From Bacteroidota bacterium (GTDB lineage Bacteria > Bacteroidota > Bacteroidia > UBA4408): DNA of 64,000 nt. The stretch lies in NCBI GenBank assembly GCA_016721765.1, contig JADKHO010000004.1, positions 744,001 to 808,000 of the forward strand, in the 5' to 3' direction. Below are positions 56,499 through 64,000 of this stretch, piece by piece. The notes beneath the pieces were generated by a model. The model did no database searches. It was not told the origin of the DNA and saw nothing but the letters and a program-made list of their open reading frames with translations. The translations under genes were made by a program, and so were the position numbers. Position 1 is the first letter of the stretch; the number at the start of each line of letters is the position of its first letter.

Positions 56499-57359
56499 AT
56501 GCCAACAATTACTGATTTAGAAAAAATTGCCTCTCAAGTGCGCAGAGACATTGTTCGTGAAGTTCATGCCGTAAATTCGGGTCACCCCGGAGGTTCATTG
56601 GGTTGTACCGATTTTTTAGTAGCCCTATATTTTGAAGTATTGAAACACAGTCCTGTTCCATTTGATATGGACGGAAAAAACCAAGATTTGTTCTTTCTTT
56701 CCAATGGACATATTTCACCTGTTTTTTATAGTGTTTTGGCTCGTTCGGGTTATTTTGATGTGAAAGAACTCAGCACTTTCAGAAAATTAAATTCTCGCCT
56801 GCAAGGGCATCCTACCACGCATGAAGGCTTGCCGGGCGTGCGCATGAGCAGTGGTTCGCTAGGCCAAGGATTGAGCGTTGCTATTGGTGCCGCGCTTGCT
56901 AAAAAATTAAATGGCGATGCCCAACTGGTTTTTACCCTACATGGGGATGGCGAATTGCAGGAAGGACAAGTGTGGGAAGCCATGATGTACGCCGCCGCTA
57001 AAAAAGTAGATAATCTCATTTCAACAGTGGATGTGAACGGGCAGCAAATTGACGGCTCAACCAATGCAGTGCTTTCGTTGGGTGATTTAAAAGCCAAATG
57101 GCTGGCATTCGGTTGGGAAGTGTTAGAAATGAATGGCAATAAAATGAGCGAAGTGGTAGCCACTTTGCAACGCGCCAAAACCATGACCGGAAAAGGAAAA
57201 CCGGTGGTGATTTTGATGAAAACGGAAATGGGCTTTGGTGTTGATTTTATGATGGGCTCACACAAATGGCACGGTGTTGCACCTAATGACGAACAGCTAA
57301 AAGCTGCATTGGCGCAGCTTCCGGAAACTTTGGGGATTATTGATTGGTTGATTAGCTGA
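56499..57359 (+). CDS. Transketolase, N-terminal (thiamine-pyrophosphate-binding) subunit
   Basis: 286 residues. Split transketolase subunit carrying the TPP-binding domain: VNSGHPGGSLGCTDFLVALYF, FFLSNGHISPVFYSVLAR, RMSSGSLGQGLSVAIGAA and the ThDP motif GDGELQEGQVWEAMMYAA. Transfers two-carbon units in the pentose phosphate pathway. The other half (residues of the pyrimidine-binding domain and C-terminus) is at 60624-61577, separated by about 3.26 kb carrying mgtE, a repeat cluster and a VWA gene. Its last codons run into the TGATTAGC repeat. Confidence 0.94.
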   Translation: MPTITDLEKIASQVRRDIVREVHAVNSGHPGGSLGCTDFLVALYFEVLKHSPVPFDMDGKNQDLFFLSNGHISPVFYSVLARSGYFDVKELSTFRKLNSRLQGHPTTHEGLPGVRMSSGSLGQGLSVAIGAALAKKLNGDAQLVFTLHGDGELQEGQVWEAMMYAAAKKVDNLISTVDVNGQQIDGSTNAVLSLGDLKAKWLAFGWEVLEMNGNKMSEVVATLQRAKTMTGKGKPVVILMKTEMGFGVDFMMGSHKWHGVAPNDEQLKAALAQLPETLGIIDWLIS

Positions 57360-57401
57360 TTAGCTGATTTGAGGATTAGCCGATTAGCTGATTAGCGTTG
57401 A
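57349..57401. repeat. TGATTAGC tandem repeat overlapping the transketolase stop codon
   Basis: Units of TGATTAGC and TGATTAG recur from the last codons of the gene (the stop is the TGA at 57357-57359) to about 57401. The same 17-base string, TGATTAGCTGATTAGCT, recurs after mgtE at 58849-58865, so mgtE is bracketed by copies. Confidence 0.7.
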
Positions 57402-57456
57402 TTAATTAAGGTTGTTTGTTTTGTTGGCTGGATTGAAATAGTTTTGAAATGTTTTT

Positions 57457-58842
57457 ATGAGTTTGAACGAAGAAATAGTAAAACCAAATATTAGGGAACT
57501 GCTGGAGGCGCACGATGGGGTGGCTTTGGAAGTTGCGCTAAATTCGCTCTTGCCGGATGAATTGGTTGCTATTATCAACGATTCAAATGAAAGCGACCGG
57601 TTACATATTTTTAATTTACTCGCTCCAAAATTAGCTGCAGATACCTTTGAATTTTTGGATTTATCGGAACAGGAAGAAATACTGAAAGCCTTGCCGAATT
57701 TCAAAAAAGCCAGTATCCTAAATGAAATTTCACCTGATGACCGCACCAAATTTTTAGAAGAATTACCCAGTGAGGCGGTTAAAGAATTATTGAAATTATT
57801 GTCCCCTGAGGAACGCACAGTTACACTTTCCTTATTGGGTTATCCCGAACACAGCGTGGGTCGATTGATGACTCCCGATTACATTGCGGTGAAGCAGCAT
57901 TGGACAGTTGAAAAAGTATTGACCTACATCCGCAAAAGAGGAAAATATACCGAGACAGTAAACATTGTTTACATCATCGACGACAACGGAAAACTCATTG
58001 ACGACATTCGCATACAAGAGTTTTTATTTGTTTCGCCGGAGAAGAAGGTGAGTGAGTTGATGGACAATAAATTTATTGCCCTAAGCGTTAATAATGATGA
58101 AGAAAGTGCCATTGTAGAGTTCCGGAAAAACGATCGTGTGGCGCTGCCTGTAACGGATGTGGAAGGTATTTTGCTGGGAATTGTTACCATTGATGACGTC
58201 CTCACCTTAGCGCAAGAAGAAGATACCGAAGATATCCACAAAATGGGGGGTACCGAGGCTTTGGAAGAACCTTATATTGAAACCCCATTGATGATGTTGG
58301 TGCGTAAGCGCGCTATTTGGTTAATTGTATTATTCATCGGAGAAATGCTTACTGCCACTGCTATGGCCTTCTTTCAAGGTGAAATTGAAAAAGCAGTTGT
58401 ATTGGCCTTGTTTATTCCTTTAATTATTTCGAGTGGTGGAAATTCGGGTTCCCAAGCAGCAACATTAATTATTCGTGCTATGGCATTGGGTGAAATCACC
58501 ATAAAAGATTGGTGGCGAGTGTTACGTAGAGAGCTTTTGTCAGGTTTAATGTTGGGTGGGATTTTAGGTTTGATTGGATTTATAAGAATTGCTGTTTGGT
58601 TTAGTATAACCGGAGCCTACGGGCCACATTGGTTTCCGCTTGGCCTAACTGTAGGTTGTTCATTGGTTGGAGTTGTAATGTGGGGAACAATATCGGGTTC
58701 AATGTTACCCATTTTTTTAAAAAAAGTAGGATTTGACCCTGCAGTATCTTCTGCACCATTTGTGGCAACATTAGTGGATGTTACCGGACTATTAATCTAT
58801 TTTAGTTGGGCGTATATTTTTTTAAAGGGAACGTTACTATAG
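57457..58842 (+). CDS. mgtE: Magnesium transporter MgtE
   Basis: 461 residues. MgtE N-domain (about 15-130), two CBS domains (about 140-260; DNGKLIDDIRIQEFL and VTDVEGILLGIVTIDDVL), then five membrane segments (about 285-460) with the family signature SSGGNSGSQAATLIIRAMALGE. A Mg2+-gated channel; the cytoplasmic domains sense Mg2+ and close the pore. It lies between the two halves of transketolase, with TGATTAGC repeats on both sides. Ends with the tag stop just before a repeat. Confidence 0.94.
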   Translation: MSLNEEIVKPNIRELLEAHDGVALEVALNSLLPDELVAIINDSNESDRLHIFNLLAPKLAADTFEFLDLSEQEEILKALPNFKKASILNEISPDDRTKFLEELPSEAVKELLKLLSPEERTVTLSLLGYPEHSVGRLMTPDYIAVKQHWTVEKVLTYIRKRGKYTETVNIVYIIDDNGKLIDDIRIQEFLFVSPEKKVSELMDNKFIALSVNNDEESAIVEFRKNDRVALPVTDVEGILLGIVTIDDVLTLAQEEDTEDIHKMGGTEALEEPYIETPLMMLVRKRAIWLIVLFIGEMLTATAMAFFQGEIEKAVVLALFIPLIISSGGNSGSQAATLIIRAMALGEITIKDWWRVLRRELLSGLMLGGILGLIGFIRIAVWFSITGAYGPHWFPLGLTVGCSLVGVVMWGTISGSMLPIFLKKVGFDPAVSSAPFVATLVDVTGLLIYFSWAYIFLKGTLL

Positions 58843-58848
58843 ATGTGG

Positions 58849-58866
58849 TGATTAGCTGATTAGCTA
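58849..58866. repeat. TGATTAGC repeat after mgtE
   Basis: TGATTAGCTGATTAGCTA, the same string as at the end of the transketolase N-terminal gene, starting seven bases after the mgtE stop. Confidence 0.65.
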
Positions 58867-58913
58867 ATTGTTGATTTGTTGATTTATAAAGTTATTGAAT
58901 TGTTTAAGACTTA

Positions 58914-59157
58914 TGTCCTCCTGAGCGGAGTCGAAGGGGGGTTTTTGAGATAGTAAATTTACCATGTCCTCCTGAGCGGAGTCGAAGGGGGGTTTTTGAG
59001 ATAGTAAATTTACCATGTCCTCCTGAGCGGAGTCGAAGGAGAGTTATTGAGATACTAACTTTAGCATGTCATCCTGAGCGGAGTCGAAGGGGGGTTATTG
59101 AGTTAATAGGTTTTTGAGATAGTAAATTTACCATGTCCTCCTGAGCGGAGTCGAAGG
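58914..59157. repeat. Tandem cluster of five GAGCGGAGTCGAAGG-type repeats
   Basis: Five copies of a 24-base unit (TGTC[C/A]TCCTGAGCGGAGTCGAAGG in compact form) start at 58914, 58965, 59016, 59067 and 59134. The first four have a strict 51-base period including linkers such as TTTTTGAGATAGTAAATTTACC; the fifth is 67 bases on. The unit resembles GAGCGGAGTCGAAGG dispersed repeats of Bacteroidota. Ends are inverted (TCCT/AGGA). The linkers are themselves repeated, so this is not a CRISPR. Confidence 0.85.
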
Positions 59158-59216
59158 AGAATTGTTGAATAAAAGAAAAATTGATTTTGAAAATAAAACT
59201 GAATACAATTTTTACA

Positions 59217-60605
59217 ATGAATAGAGGAGTTGCCTTTTTTGCAATCCTGCTTCTTAATTCCTTATTCCTAAATCCTTCGATTGCCCAACCTCGTCCTAAA
59301 AAAGAAATTCCGCTTACGCGTATTCTTTTTGTTTTTGATTGCTCTTTAAGTATGGTGGGAAAATGGGAAAGTGCTACCAAAATGGATGTATCAAAAAGAA
59401 TCTTAATGCAAACCATGGACAGCCTTCAAAAGCTCGATAATGTGGAGGTGGCTCTACGCATGTATGGCCATCAATCGCCGCTTCAGCCAGAGCGCAATTG
59501 CAAAGACACCAAATTGGAAGTTCCTTTTTCGAAAAATAATTTTGCACAAATAAAAAATAAAATAAAACTCGCTCAACCTAAAGGTACAACACCTATTGCA
59601 TATTCATTAGAGCAGTCGGGTGCTGATTTTCCGACCTGTGCCGATTGCCGTAATATTATCATTTTAATTACCGATGGAGAAGAAGAATGCGAAGGCGACC
59701 CTTGTGCTGTTTCGGCTGCTTTGCAAGCTAAGGGAATTGTGTTAAAACCATTTGTGATTGGAATTGGACTCGATGATAATTTTGCTAAAACCTTTGAATG
59801 CATCGGTAAATATTTTGATGCTACCAACGAAAAATCATTTCAATATGCCATGGGCATTATTATTTCGCAGGCTTTAAACTCTACCACTGCTCAGGTAAAC
59901 TTGTTAGACATCAGCGGTAAACCCACCGAAACCAATGTGAACATGACTTTTTACGACATGCATACAGGTCAAATAAAATACAATTACATCCATACCATCA
60001 ACAACAAAGGCAACCCGGATACCTTACCCTTAGACCCTTTACCTACCTATAAAATGATTGTGCATACGGTTCCTCCGGTTCAAAAAGACAGCATCGAACT
60101 AATTCCCGGAAAGCACACCATCATCGCGCTTGACGCCCCACAAGGTTATTTAAATTTAAAAACGGCTGGCATTAACGACTATAAATCGCTTCAATTTATT
60201 GTGCGCAAAAAAGGAGAAATGGCTACACTAACCGTGCAGGATGCTAGCAAAACAGAAAAGTATTTAGTCGGAAAATATGATTTGGAAGTACTCACTTTAC
60301 CACGCATGCTTATTAGCGATGTAGACGTATCCCAAAGTAAAACTACCAGTGTGCAAATTCCCCAACCCGGTATTGCCAACATCTTGATGAGTGGCGCAGG
60401 ATATGGAAGTTTATATGTGGAAGAAAAAAATAAACTAAAATGGATTTACAACATTCCCGAAAACTCCACGCGAGAAACATTGGTGCTTTTGCCGGGTAAT
60501 TATCGACTGGTATATCGCCCTAAAAGCGCCAAGGAAAGTATTTATACCATTGAAAGAGAATTTAAAATTGAGTCGGGAAGTTCGGCTTCTGTTAAAGCTT
60601 TTTAA
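59217..60605 (+). CDS. Secreted or membrane VWA-domain protein
   Basis: 462 residues from the ATG at 59217 (MNRGVAFFAILLLNSLFLNPSIAQ, a signal peptide); an upstream TTG at 59181 is less likely. VWA domain (about 38-235) with a MIDAS DCSLSM motif, then VEVALRMYGHQSP, FVIGIGLDDNFAKTF and LITDGEEECEGDPCA; the Cys in the MIDAS motif DCSLS is not a ligand, so the ion site may be intact. The rest is two or three beta-sandwich domains of unknown family (about 250-462, GYLNLKTAGINDYKSLQF). Probably a periplasmic binding protein. Between mgtE and the transketolase C-terminal gene, 18 bases before the latter. Confidence 0.85.
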   Translation: MNRGVAFFAILLLNSLFLNPSIAQPRPKKEIPLTRILFVFDCSLSMVGKWESATKMDVSKRILMQTMDSLQKLDNVEVALRMYGHQSPLQPERNCKDTKLEVPFSKNNFAQIKNKIKLAQPKGTTPIAYSLEQSGADFPTCADCRNIIILITDGEEECEGDPCAVSAALQAKGIVLKPFVIGIGLDDNFAKTFECIGKYFDATNEKSFQYAMGIIISQALNSTTAQVNLLDISGKPTETNVNMTFYDMHTGQIKYNYIHTINNKGNPDTLPLDPLPTYKMIVHTVPPVQKDSIELIPGKHTIIALDAPQGYLNLKTAGINDYKSLQFIVRKKGEMATLTVQDASKTEKYLVGKYDLEVLTLPRMLISDVDVSQSKTTSVQIPQPGIANILMSGAGYGSLYVEEKNKLKWIYNIPENSTRETLVLLPGNYRLVYRPKSAKESIYTIEREFKIESGSSASVKAF

Positions 60606-60623
60606 AAATAGAAATTACAACAT

Positions 60624-61577
60624 ATGAAAAAATACACTTACACCGAGAAAAAAGACACCCGTTCAGGGTTTGGCGCAGGTTTGCATGAATTAGGAAAAAG
60701 CAATCCAAAAGTAGTAGCCTTGTGTGCCGACTTAACCGGCTCTTTAAAAATGGATGCTTTTGCAAAAGATTTTCCGGAGCGTTTCTTTCAGGTAGGAATT
60801 GCAGAGGCTAACATGATGGGCATGGCAGCAGGTATGACCATTGGCGATAAAATTCCATTTACAGGAACCTTTGCTAATTTTAGCACCGGCAGAGTATATG
60901 ACCAGATTCGCCAATCGATTGCCTACTCCGATAAAAATGTAAAAATTTGTGCTTCACATGCCGGATTAACCTTAGGAGAAGATGGTGCCACCCACCAAAT
61001 ATTGGAAGACTTGGGGATGATGAAAATGTTACCAAATATGGTGGTCATAAATCCTTGTGATTACAATCAAACCAAAGCAGCTACAATTGCCATTGCCGAG
61101 CATCACGGTCCGGTTTACTTGCGTTTTGGACGCCCAACCGTTCCTGTTTTTACACCAGCCGATCAAAAATTTGAAATCGGAAAAGCAGTGATGCTAAATG
61201 AAGGAACTGACGTAAGTATTTTTTGCACCGGTCACTTGGTGTGGAAAGCCATTGAAGCCGGAGAGCAATTGGAAGCCTTAGGAATAAATGCTGAAATAAT
61301 TAACATTCACACCATAAAACCACTGGATATTGAAGCCGTTTTAAAATCGGTTCGAAAAACAAAATGCGTGGTAACAGCTGAAGAGCATCAATTAAATGGT
61401 GGCTTAGGCGACAGCATTGCGCAATTGCTTTGCAGAGAATTACCGAGCCCCATGGAAATGGTAGGCGTAAACGATAGTTTTGGTGAAAGTGGAACGCCGG
61501 ATGAACTGATGGTGAAATATGGATTGGATGCAAAAAATATTGTAACAGCGGTTCAAAAAGTAATTAGTAGAAAATAA
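60624..61577 (+). CDS. Transketolase, C-terminal (pyrimidine-binding and nucleotide-binding-like) subunit
   Basis: 317 residues. Contains the transketolase pyrimidine-binding domain: ADLTGSLKMDAFAKDFPERFFQVGIAEANMMGMAAGMTIGDKIPFTGTFANF in outline, with GIAEANM and SHAGLTLGEDGATHQILEDLG, and a C-terminal domain with TAEEHQLNGGLGDSIAQLL and VNDSFGESGTPDELMVKYGLD. It forms the active enzyme with the N-terminal subunit encoded 3.26 kb upstream. It follows the VWA gene by 18 bases and may be transcribed with it. Confidence 0.95.
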   Translation: MKKYTYTEKKDTRSGFGAGLHELGKSNPKVVALCADLTGSLKMDAFAKDFPERFFQVGIAEANMMGMAAGMTIGDKIPFTGTFANFSTGRVYDQIRQSIAYSDKNVKICASHAGLTLGEDGATHQILEDLGMMKMLPNMVVINPCDYNQTKAATIAIAEHHGPVYLRFGRPTVPVFTPADQKFEIGKAVMLNEGTDVSIFCTGHLVWKAIEAGEQLEALGINAEIINIHTIKPLDIEAVLKSVRKTKCVVTAEEHQLNGGLGDSIAQLLCRELPSPMEMVGVNDSFGESGTPDELMVKYGLDAKNIVTAVQKVISRK

Positions 61578-61655
61578 ATCAATACTGTGTAAAGCTTGTA
61601 ATTACTGCATTTTAAGTAATTGTCATACACAAATTACAAGCCCAAATTATTTCCT

Positions 61656-61663
61656 TAATTTTG
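61656..61663 (+). promoter_or_regulatory. Putative -7 promoter box for the cysteine desulfurase gene
   Basis: TAATTTTG is a perfect TAnnTTTG match 32 bases before the ATG at 61696. No correctly spaced TTG. Confidence 0.45.
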
Positions 61664-61695
61664 CAGGAAAACTTGAAAATAATCAATTCAAAAAA

Positions 61696-62832
61696 ATGAA
61701 AGTTTATTTAGATAATGCAGCTACCACTTCCATCGATCCGGAAGTAATTGAAGCCATGTTGCCGGTGATGCAGCACCAATTTGGAAATCCCTCTTCGATT
61801 CATTCCTTTGGCCGACAAACTCGCGCTGCACTCGAAACTGCGCGTAAAAGTGTTGCCAAATTATTGAACACTTCACCTTCTGAAATATTTTTCACATCCG
61901 GCGGAACCGAAGCAGATAACATGGCCATTCATGGGAGCATTTATGATTTAGGAATTGCCCATGCAATCACTTCCAAAATTGAACACCATGCTGTTTTACA
62001 CACACTCGAATCGTTAGAAAAACTAGGCAAGATAAAATTGAGTTTTGTAAACATCGACTCAAAAGGGGTGGTGGATTTAACCCATTTAGAAGAACTTTTA
62101 AAAACGAATCCGCGCACCTTTGTTTCCTTGATGGAAGCAAATAACGAAATAGGAAACTTACTTCCTTTAAAAGAAGTGGGAGAATTGTGTGAAAAGTACG
62201 ATGCTATTTTTCATTCGGATACCGTGCAAACAATGGGGCATTATGTACACGATTTACAAGCTATAAAAATACACTTCATTACTTGTGCAGCCCATAAATT
62301 TCATGGCCCAAAAGGTGTTGGCTTTTTGTATGTAAATTCTAAGATTAAGATTAATCCTTTAATACATGGAGGCTCACAAGAGCGCAACATGCGTGGGGGA
62401 ACCGAAAATGTGCATGGAATTATTGGGCTAGCTAAAGCACTCGAAATTGCTTATCGCGATATGGCTGCGCACCAAAAGCACATTCAAGAAATTAAGAGTT
62501 ATATGATTAACAAGTTGGAACAAGAAATTCCGGGCGTTTCATTTAATGGTACCGCCAAAAACAATTCCTTGTACACGGTGTTAAATGTTCACTTCCCACC
62601 TACCGAAAATGCTGAAATGCTGCTTTTTAATTTAGATATAATGGGCATTGCAGTATCAGGAGGCAGTGCTTGCACTTCCGGCAGTAATCAGGGATCGCAT
62701 GTGTTGCGTGGGTTGGGTGTGGATCAAAATCGCCCTTCGATTCGCTTTTCATTTTGTAAGAACACCACTAAAGAAGAAATCGATTACACGGTAGAAAAAT
62801 TAAAAGAAATGTTTTTAGTTAAAGTAAATTAA
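61696..62832 (+). CDS. Cysteine desulfurase (IscS/NifS family)
   Basis: 378 residues. PLP-dependent class V aminotransferase fold. The PLP Lys is K201 in CAAHKFHGPKGVGF, and the catalytic Cys is C326 in SGGSACTSGSNQGSHVLRGLG. Other signatures are YLDNAATTSIDPEV and IFFTSGGTEADN. Takes sulfur from cysteine for iron-sulfur clusters or thiolation. No iscU or sufE neighbour in the window; a 174-residue orphan starts two bases downstream and is probably coupled to it. Confidence 0.92.
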   Translation: MKVYLDNAATTSIDPEVIEAMLPVMQHQFGNPSSIHSFGRQTRAALETARKSVAKLLNTSPSEIFFTSGGTEADNMAIHGSIYDLGIAHAITSKIEHHAVLHTLESLEKLGKIKLSFVNIDSKGVVDLTHLEELLKTNPRTFVSLMEANNEIGNLLPLKEVGELCEKYDAIFHSDTVQTMGHYVHDLQAIKIHFITCAAHKFHGPKGVGFLYVNSKIKINPLIHGGSQERNMRGGTENVHGIIGLAKALEIAYRDMAAHQKHIQEIKSYMINKLEQEIPGVSFNGTAKNNSLYTVLNVHFPPTENAEMLLFNLDIMGIAVSGGSACTSGSNQGSHVLRGLGVDQNRPSIRFSFCKNTTKEEIDYTVEKLKEMFLVKVN

Positions 62833-62834
62833 GG

Positions 62835-63359
62835 ATGAAAAAGAAAGACGCTACAGCAGAAGTTCCGGAGTTAAAAAAATATTTTGACAAGGAAAATTAC
62901 AGCACCATCATTGTTGGAAAAGAAGAAGAACAGGAGGAAACCGTTAAGGATAAAATTGCAGCGGTGATGCAACTTTTGAGCAGCAAAGAAACTAAAGAAC
63001 TGAAACACGACACACTCAAGATTTTAAAAGAGCAAAATGGTTTGGACATGCTTTTAAAAGCCATCACCAAAGCCAAAAATCCTATCATAAAGCAAAATCT
63101 TGTAGCCGCCTGTTGGGAATCCGGTCTGGATTGTTCAAAGCACCTCAGTTATTTTGTAGACATTGCCCTAGCGGGAGATTTGAATATGTGTATTGAAGCT
63201 ATGACCGTAGTGGAAGAAATGCCGGGACCTTTTGATTTAGATGAATTAAAAAGCAATATCACTAAGGTGGAGGAAGGGATGAAAACCTTTGGGAAAGAGG
63301 ACAAGGGCGCGCTATTGGATCAATTGCTAAATATACTACAAACATTTGCGCAAGTTTAA
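62835..63359 (+). CDS. HEAT-like helical orphan protein coupled to cysteine desulfurase
   Basis: 174 residues that I do not recognise as a named family. An acidic N-terminal third (about 1-40, EEEQEETVKDKI), then predicted alpha-helices with HEAT/ARM-like features (about 40-170; LKILKEQNGLDMLLKAI, QNLVAACWESGLDC). Two Cys residues lie in SGLDCSKHL and DLNMCIEAM, at least one near the helix pair. Starts two bases after the desulfurase stop codon, so translational coupling is likely. A role as partner or regulator of the desulfurase is an inference. A strong terminator follows. Confidence 0.65.
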   Translation: MKKKDATAEVPELKKYFDKENYSTIIVGKEEEQEETVKDKIAAVMQLLSSKETKELKHDTLKILKEQNGLDMLLKAITKAKNPIIKQNLVAACWESGLDCSKHLSYFVDIALAGDLNMCIEAMTVVEEMPGPFDLDELKSNITKVEEGMKTFGKEDKGALLDQLLNILQTFAQV

Positions 63360-63375
63360 ATTTATTTTTCTCTGT

Positions 63376-63417
63376 AAAAAAAAAGAGCTGAACAGAATTG
63401 ATTCAGCTCTTTTTTTT
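63376..63417 (+). terminator. Intrinsic terminator after the desulfurase-orphan operon
   Basis: Arms AAGAGCTGAA and TTCAGCTCTT (10 perfect pairs, nine-base loop) flanked by A-runs and T7, lying 17 bases after the stop codon. Confidence 0.88.
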
Positions 63418-63486
63418 GATTTGAAACAAGACAAAAATCATAGTAAAAAGCATTAATCTTCGTACTTTCGTGGTTTCAATAACAAT

Positions 63487-64000
63487 ATGAAAAAAACTAC
63501 TATAATAGACCTAATCAACACCACAACTATTGATACACGACTTAAGCAAATTGCTGAAAAAGTAATAGCAGGCGAGCGCGTTTCATTTGAAGATGGACTA
63601 GTGCTTTACGAAAAAGGGGAACTTGGATTTCTAGGCACTTTGGCAAATTATATCCGCGAAAAGAAACATGGAGATTATACTTATTTCAACCGCAATTTTC
63701 ATATTGAGCCTACCAATATTTGTGTGTTTGATTGTAAATTTTGCTCTTATTCGCGCCTGTTGAAAAACAAAAACGAAGGCTGGGAATTGAGTGAAGATGA
63801 AATTTTAGATTTGGTTAGAAAATATGATGGAAAACCGATCACAGAAGTGCATATTGTAGGCGGTGTGCATCCCAAAATGGGCTTGCATTATTTTGCCGGA
63901 TTAATAAAAAAAGTAAAAGAAATCCGTCCTGATATTCATGTAAAAGCCTTTACAGCCGTGGAGTTGGATTATATGTGCAAAAAAGCAAAAGTATCTTATG
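63487..64000 (+). CDS. mqnE: Aminofutalosine synthase MqnE (partial, cut by right edge)
   Basis: Start of a radical-SAM enzyme of the futalosine menaquinone pathway, from the ATG at 63487; 171 residues are visible. The iron-sulfur motif is CVFDCKFC (about 80-87), preceded by NFHIEPTNI and followed by SYSRLLKNKNEGWELSEDEI, then VHIVGGVHPKMGLHYF. MqnE condenses chorismate-derived 3-(1-carboxyvinyl)oxybenzoate with SAM to make aminofutalosine. The pattern HIEPTNIC fits MqnE better than MqnC (which carries a YTNVC motif). It suggests that menaquinone is made by the futalosine route. The rest is beyond the window. Confidence 0.9.
   Translation, partial: MKKTTIIDLINTTTIDTRLKQIAEKVIAGERVSFEDGLVLYEKGELGFLGTLANYIREKKHGDYTYFNRNFHIEPTNICVFDCKFCSYSRLLKNKNEGWELSEDEILDLVRKYDGKPITEVHIVGGVHPKMGLHYFAGLIKKVKEIRPDIHVKAFTAVELDYMCKKAKVSY

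Noticed and set aside
58914..59157. Regularly spaced repeats resembling a CRISPR array
   Set aside because: The linkers between the 24-base units are themselves near-identical, whereas CRISPR spacers differ. There are no cas genes and only five units.

Overview
The window looks like chromosomal DNA from an AT-rich member of the Bacteroidota. Supporting signs are four secreted proteins with type IX secretion (T9SS) C-terminal sorting domains, a complete Bat (aerotolerance) operon, a SusC/FecA-like TonB receptor with a carboxypeptidase-regulatory-like N-terminus, bacillithiol (BshB1) and futalosine-menaquinone (MqnE) genes, and repeated TAnnTTTG -7 promoter boxes. HemF, glutathione peroxidase, proline catabolism and the Bat operon suggest an aerobic or oxygen-tolerant organism. 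No rRNA, tRNA, prophage, insertion sequence, CRISPR array or defence island was found.

Layout. 1-7.4 kb (minus): an M1 metallopeptidase whose reading frame is broken near its 3' end and continues in another frame off the left edge, then a 1539-residue T9SS surface protein. 7.4-15.7 kb: an SPFH protein (minus), then a DUF4340 membrane protein, dnaN, guaA, a LysM/periplasmic-binding-like lipoprotein-type protein and hemF (plus). 15.7-22.3 kb: P5C dehydrogenase (minus), a TPP riboswitch controlling a TonB-dependent receptor (plus), and a minus cluster of S4-domain protein, DUF3108 protein and a small Lys/Ala-rich histone-like protein. 22.3-29.1 kb: a TPR-SpoIIE phosphatase and cyanophycin synthetase (minus), divergent from an ATP-grasp peptide-ligase-like gene. 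29.1-35.2 kb (minus): an inactive/active pair of M16 peptidases, an orphan, a T9SS protein and truA.

35.3-43.8 kb (plus): moxR, DUF58, a membrane-anchored BatD-like gene, then batA, batB, batC, batD and batE in one tight run. 43.8-49.1 kb: ccmB and a beta-CASP nuclease (minus), glutathione peroxidase, bshB1 and rsmE (plus), and an esterase (minus). 49.4-55.2 kb (plus): two T9SS cargo proteins. 55.2-64 kb: ychF (minus), then transketolase N-terminal half, mgtE, a tandem repeat cluster, a VWA protein, transketolase C-terminal half, cysteine desulfurase with a coupled orphan, and the 5' part of mqnE, cut by the right edge.

Most genes are housekeeping or envelope functions. The points that most deserve a second look are the cyanophycin synthetase/ATP-grasp divergent pair with no cyanophycinase in the window, the frameshifted M1 peptidase, the transketolase halves separated by 3.3 kb of unrelated genes and repeats, and the families of intergenic repeats (a 78-bp GC-palindrome repeat and a 51-bp-period tandem repeat). 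I did not find a convincing wholly new multi-gene system.
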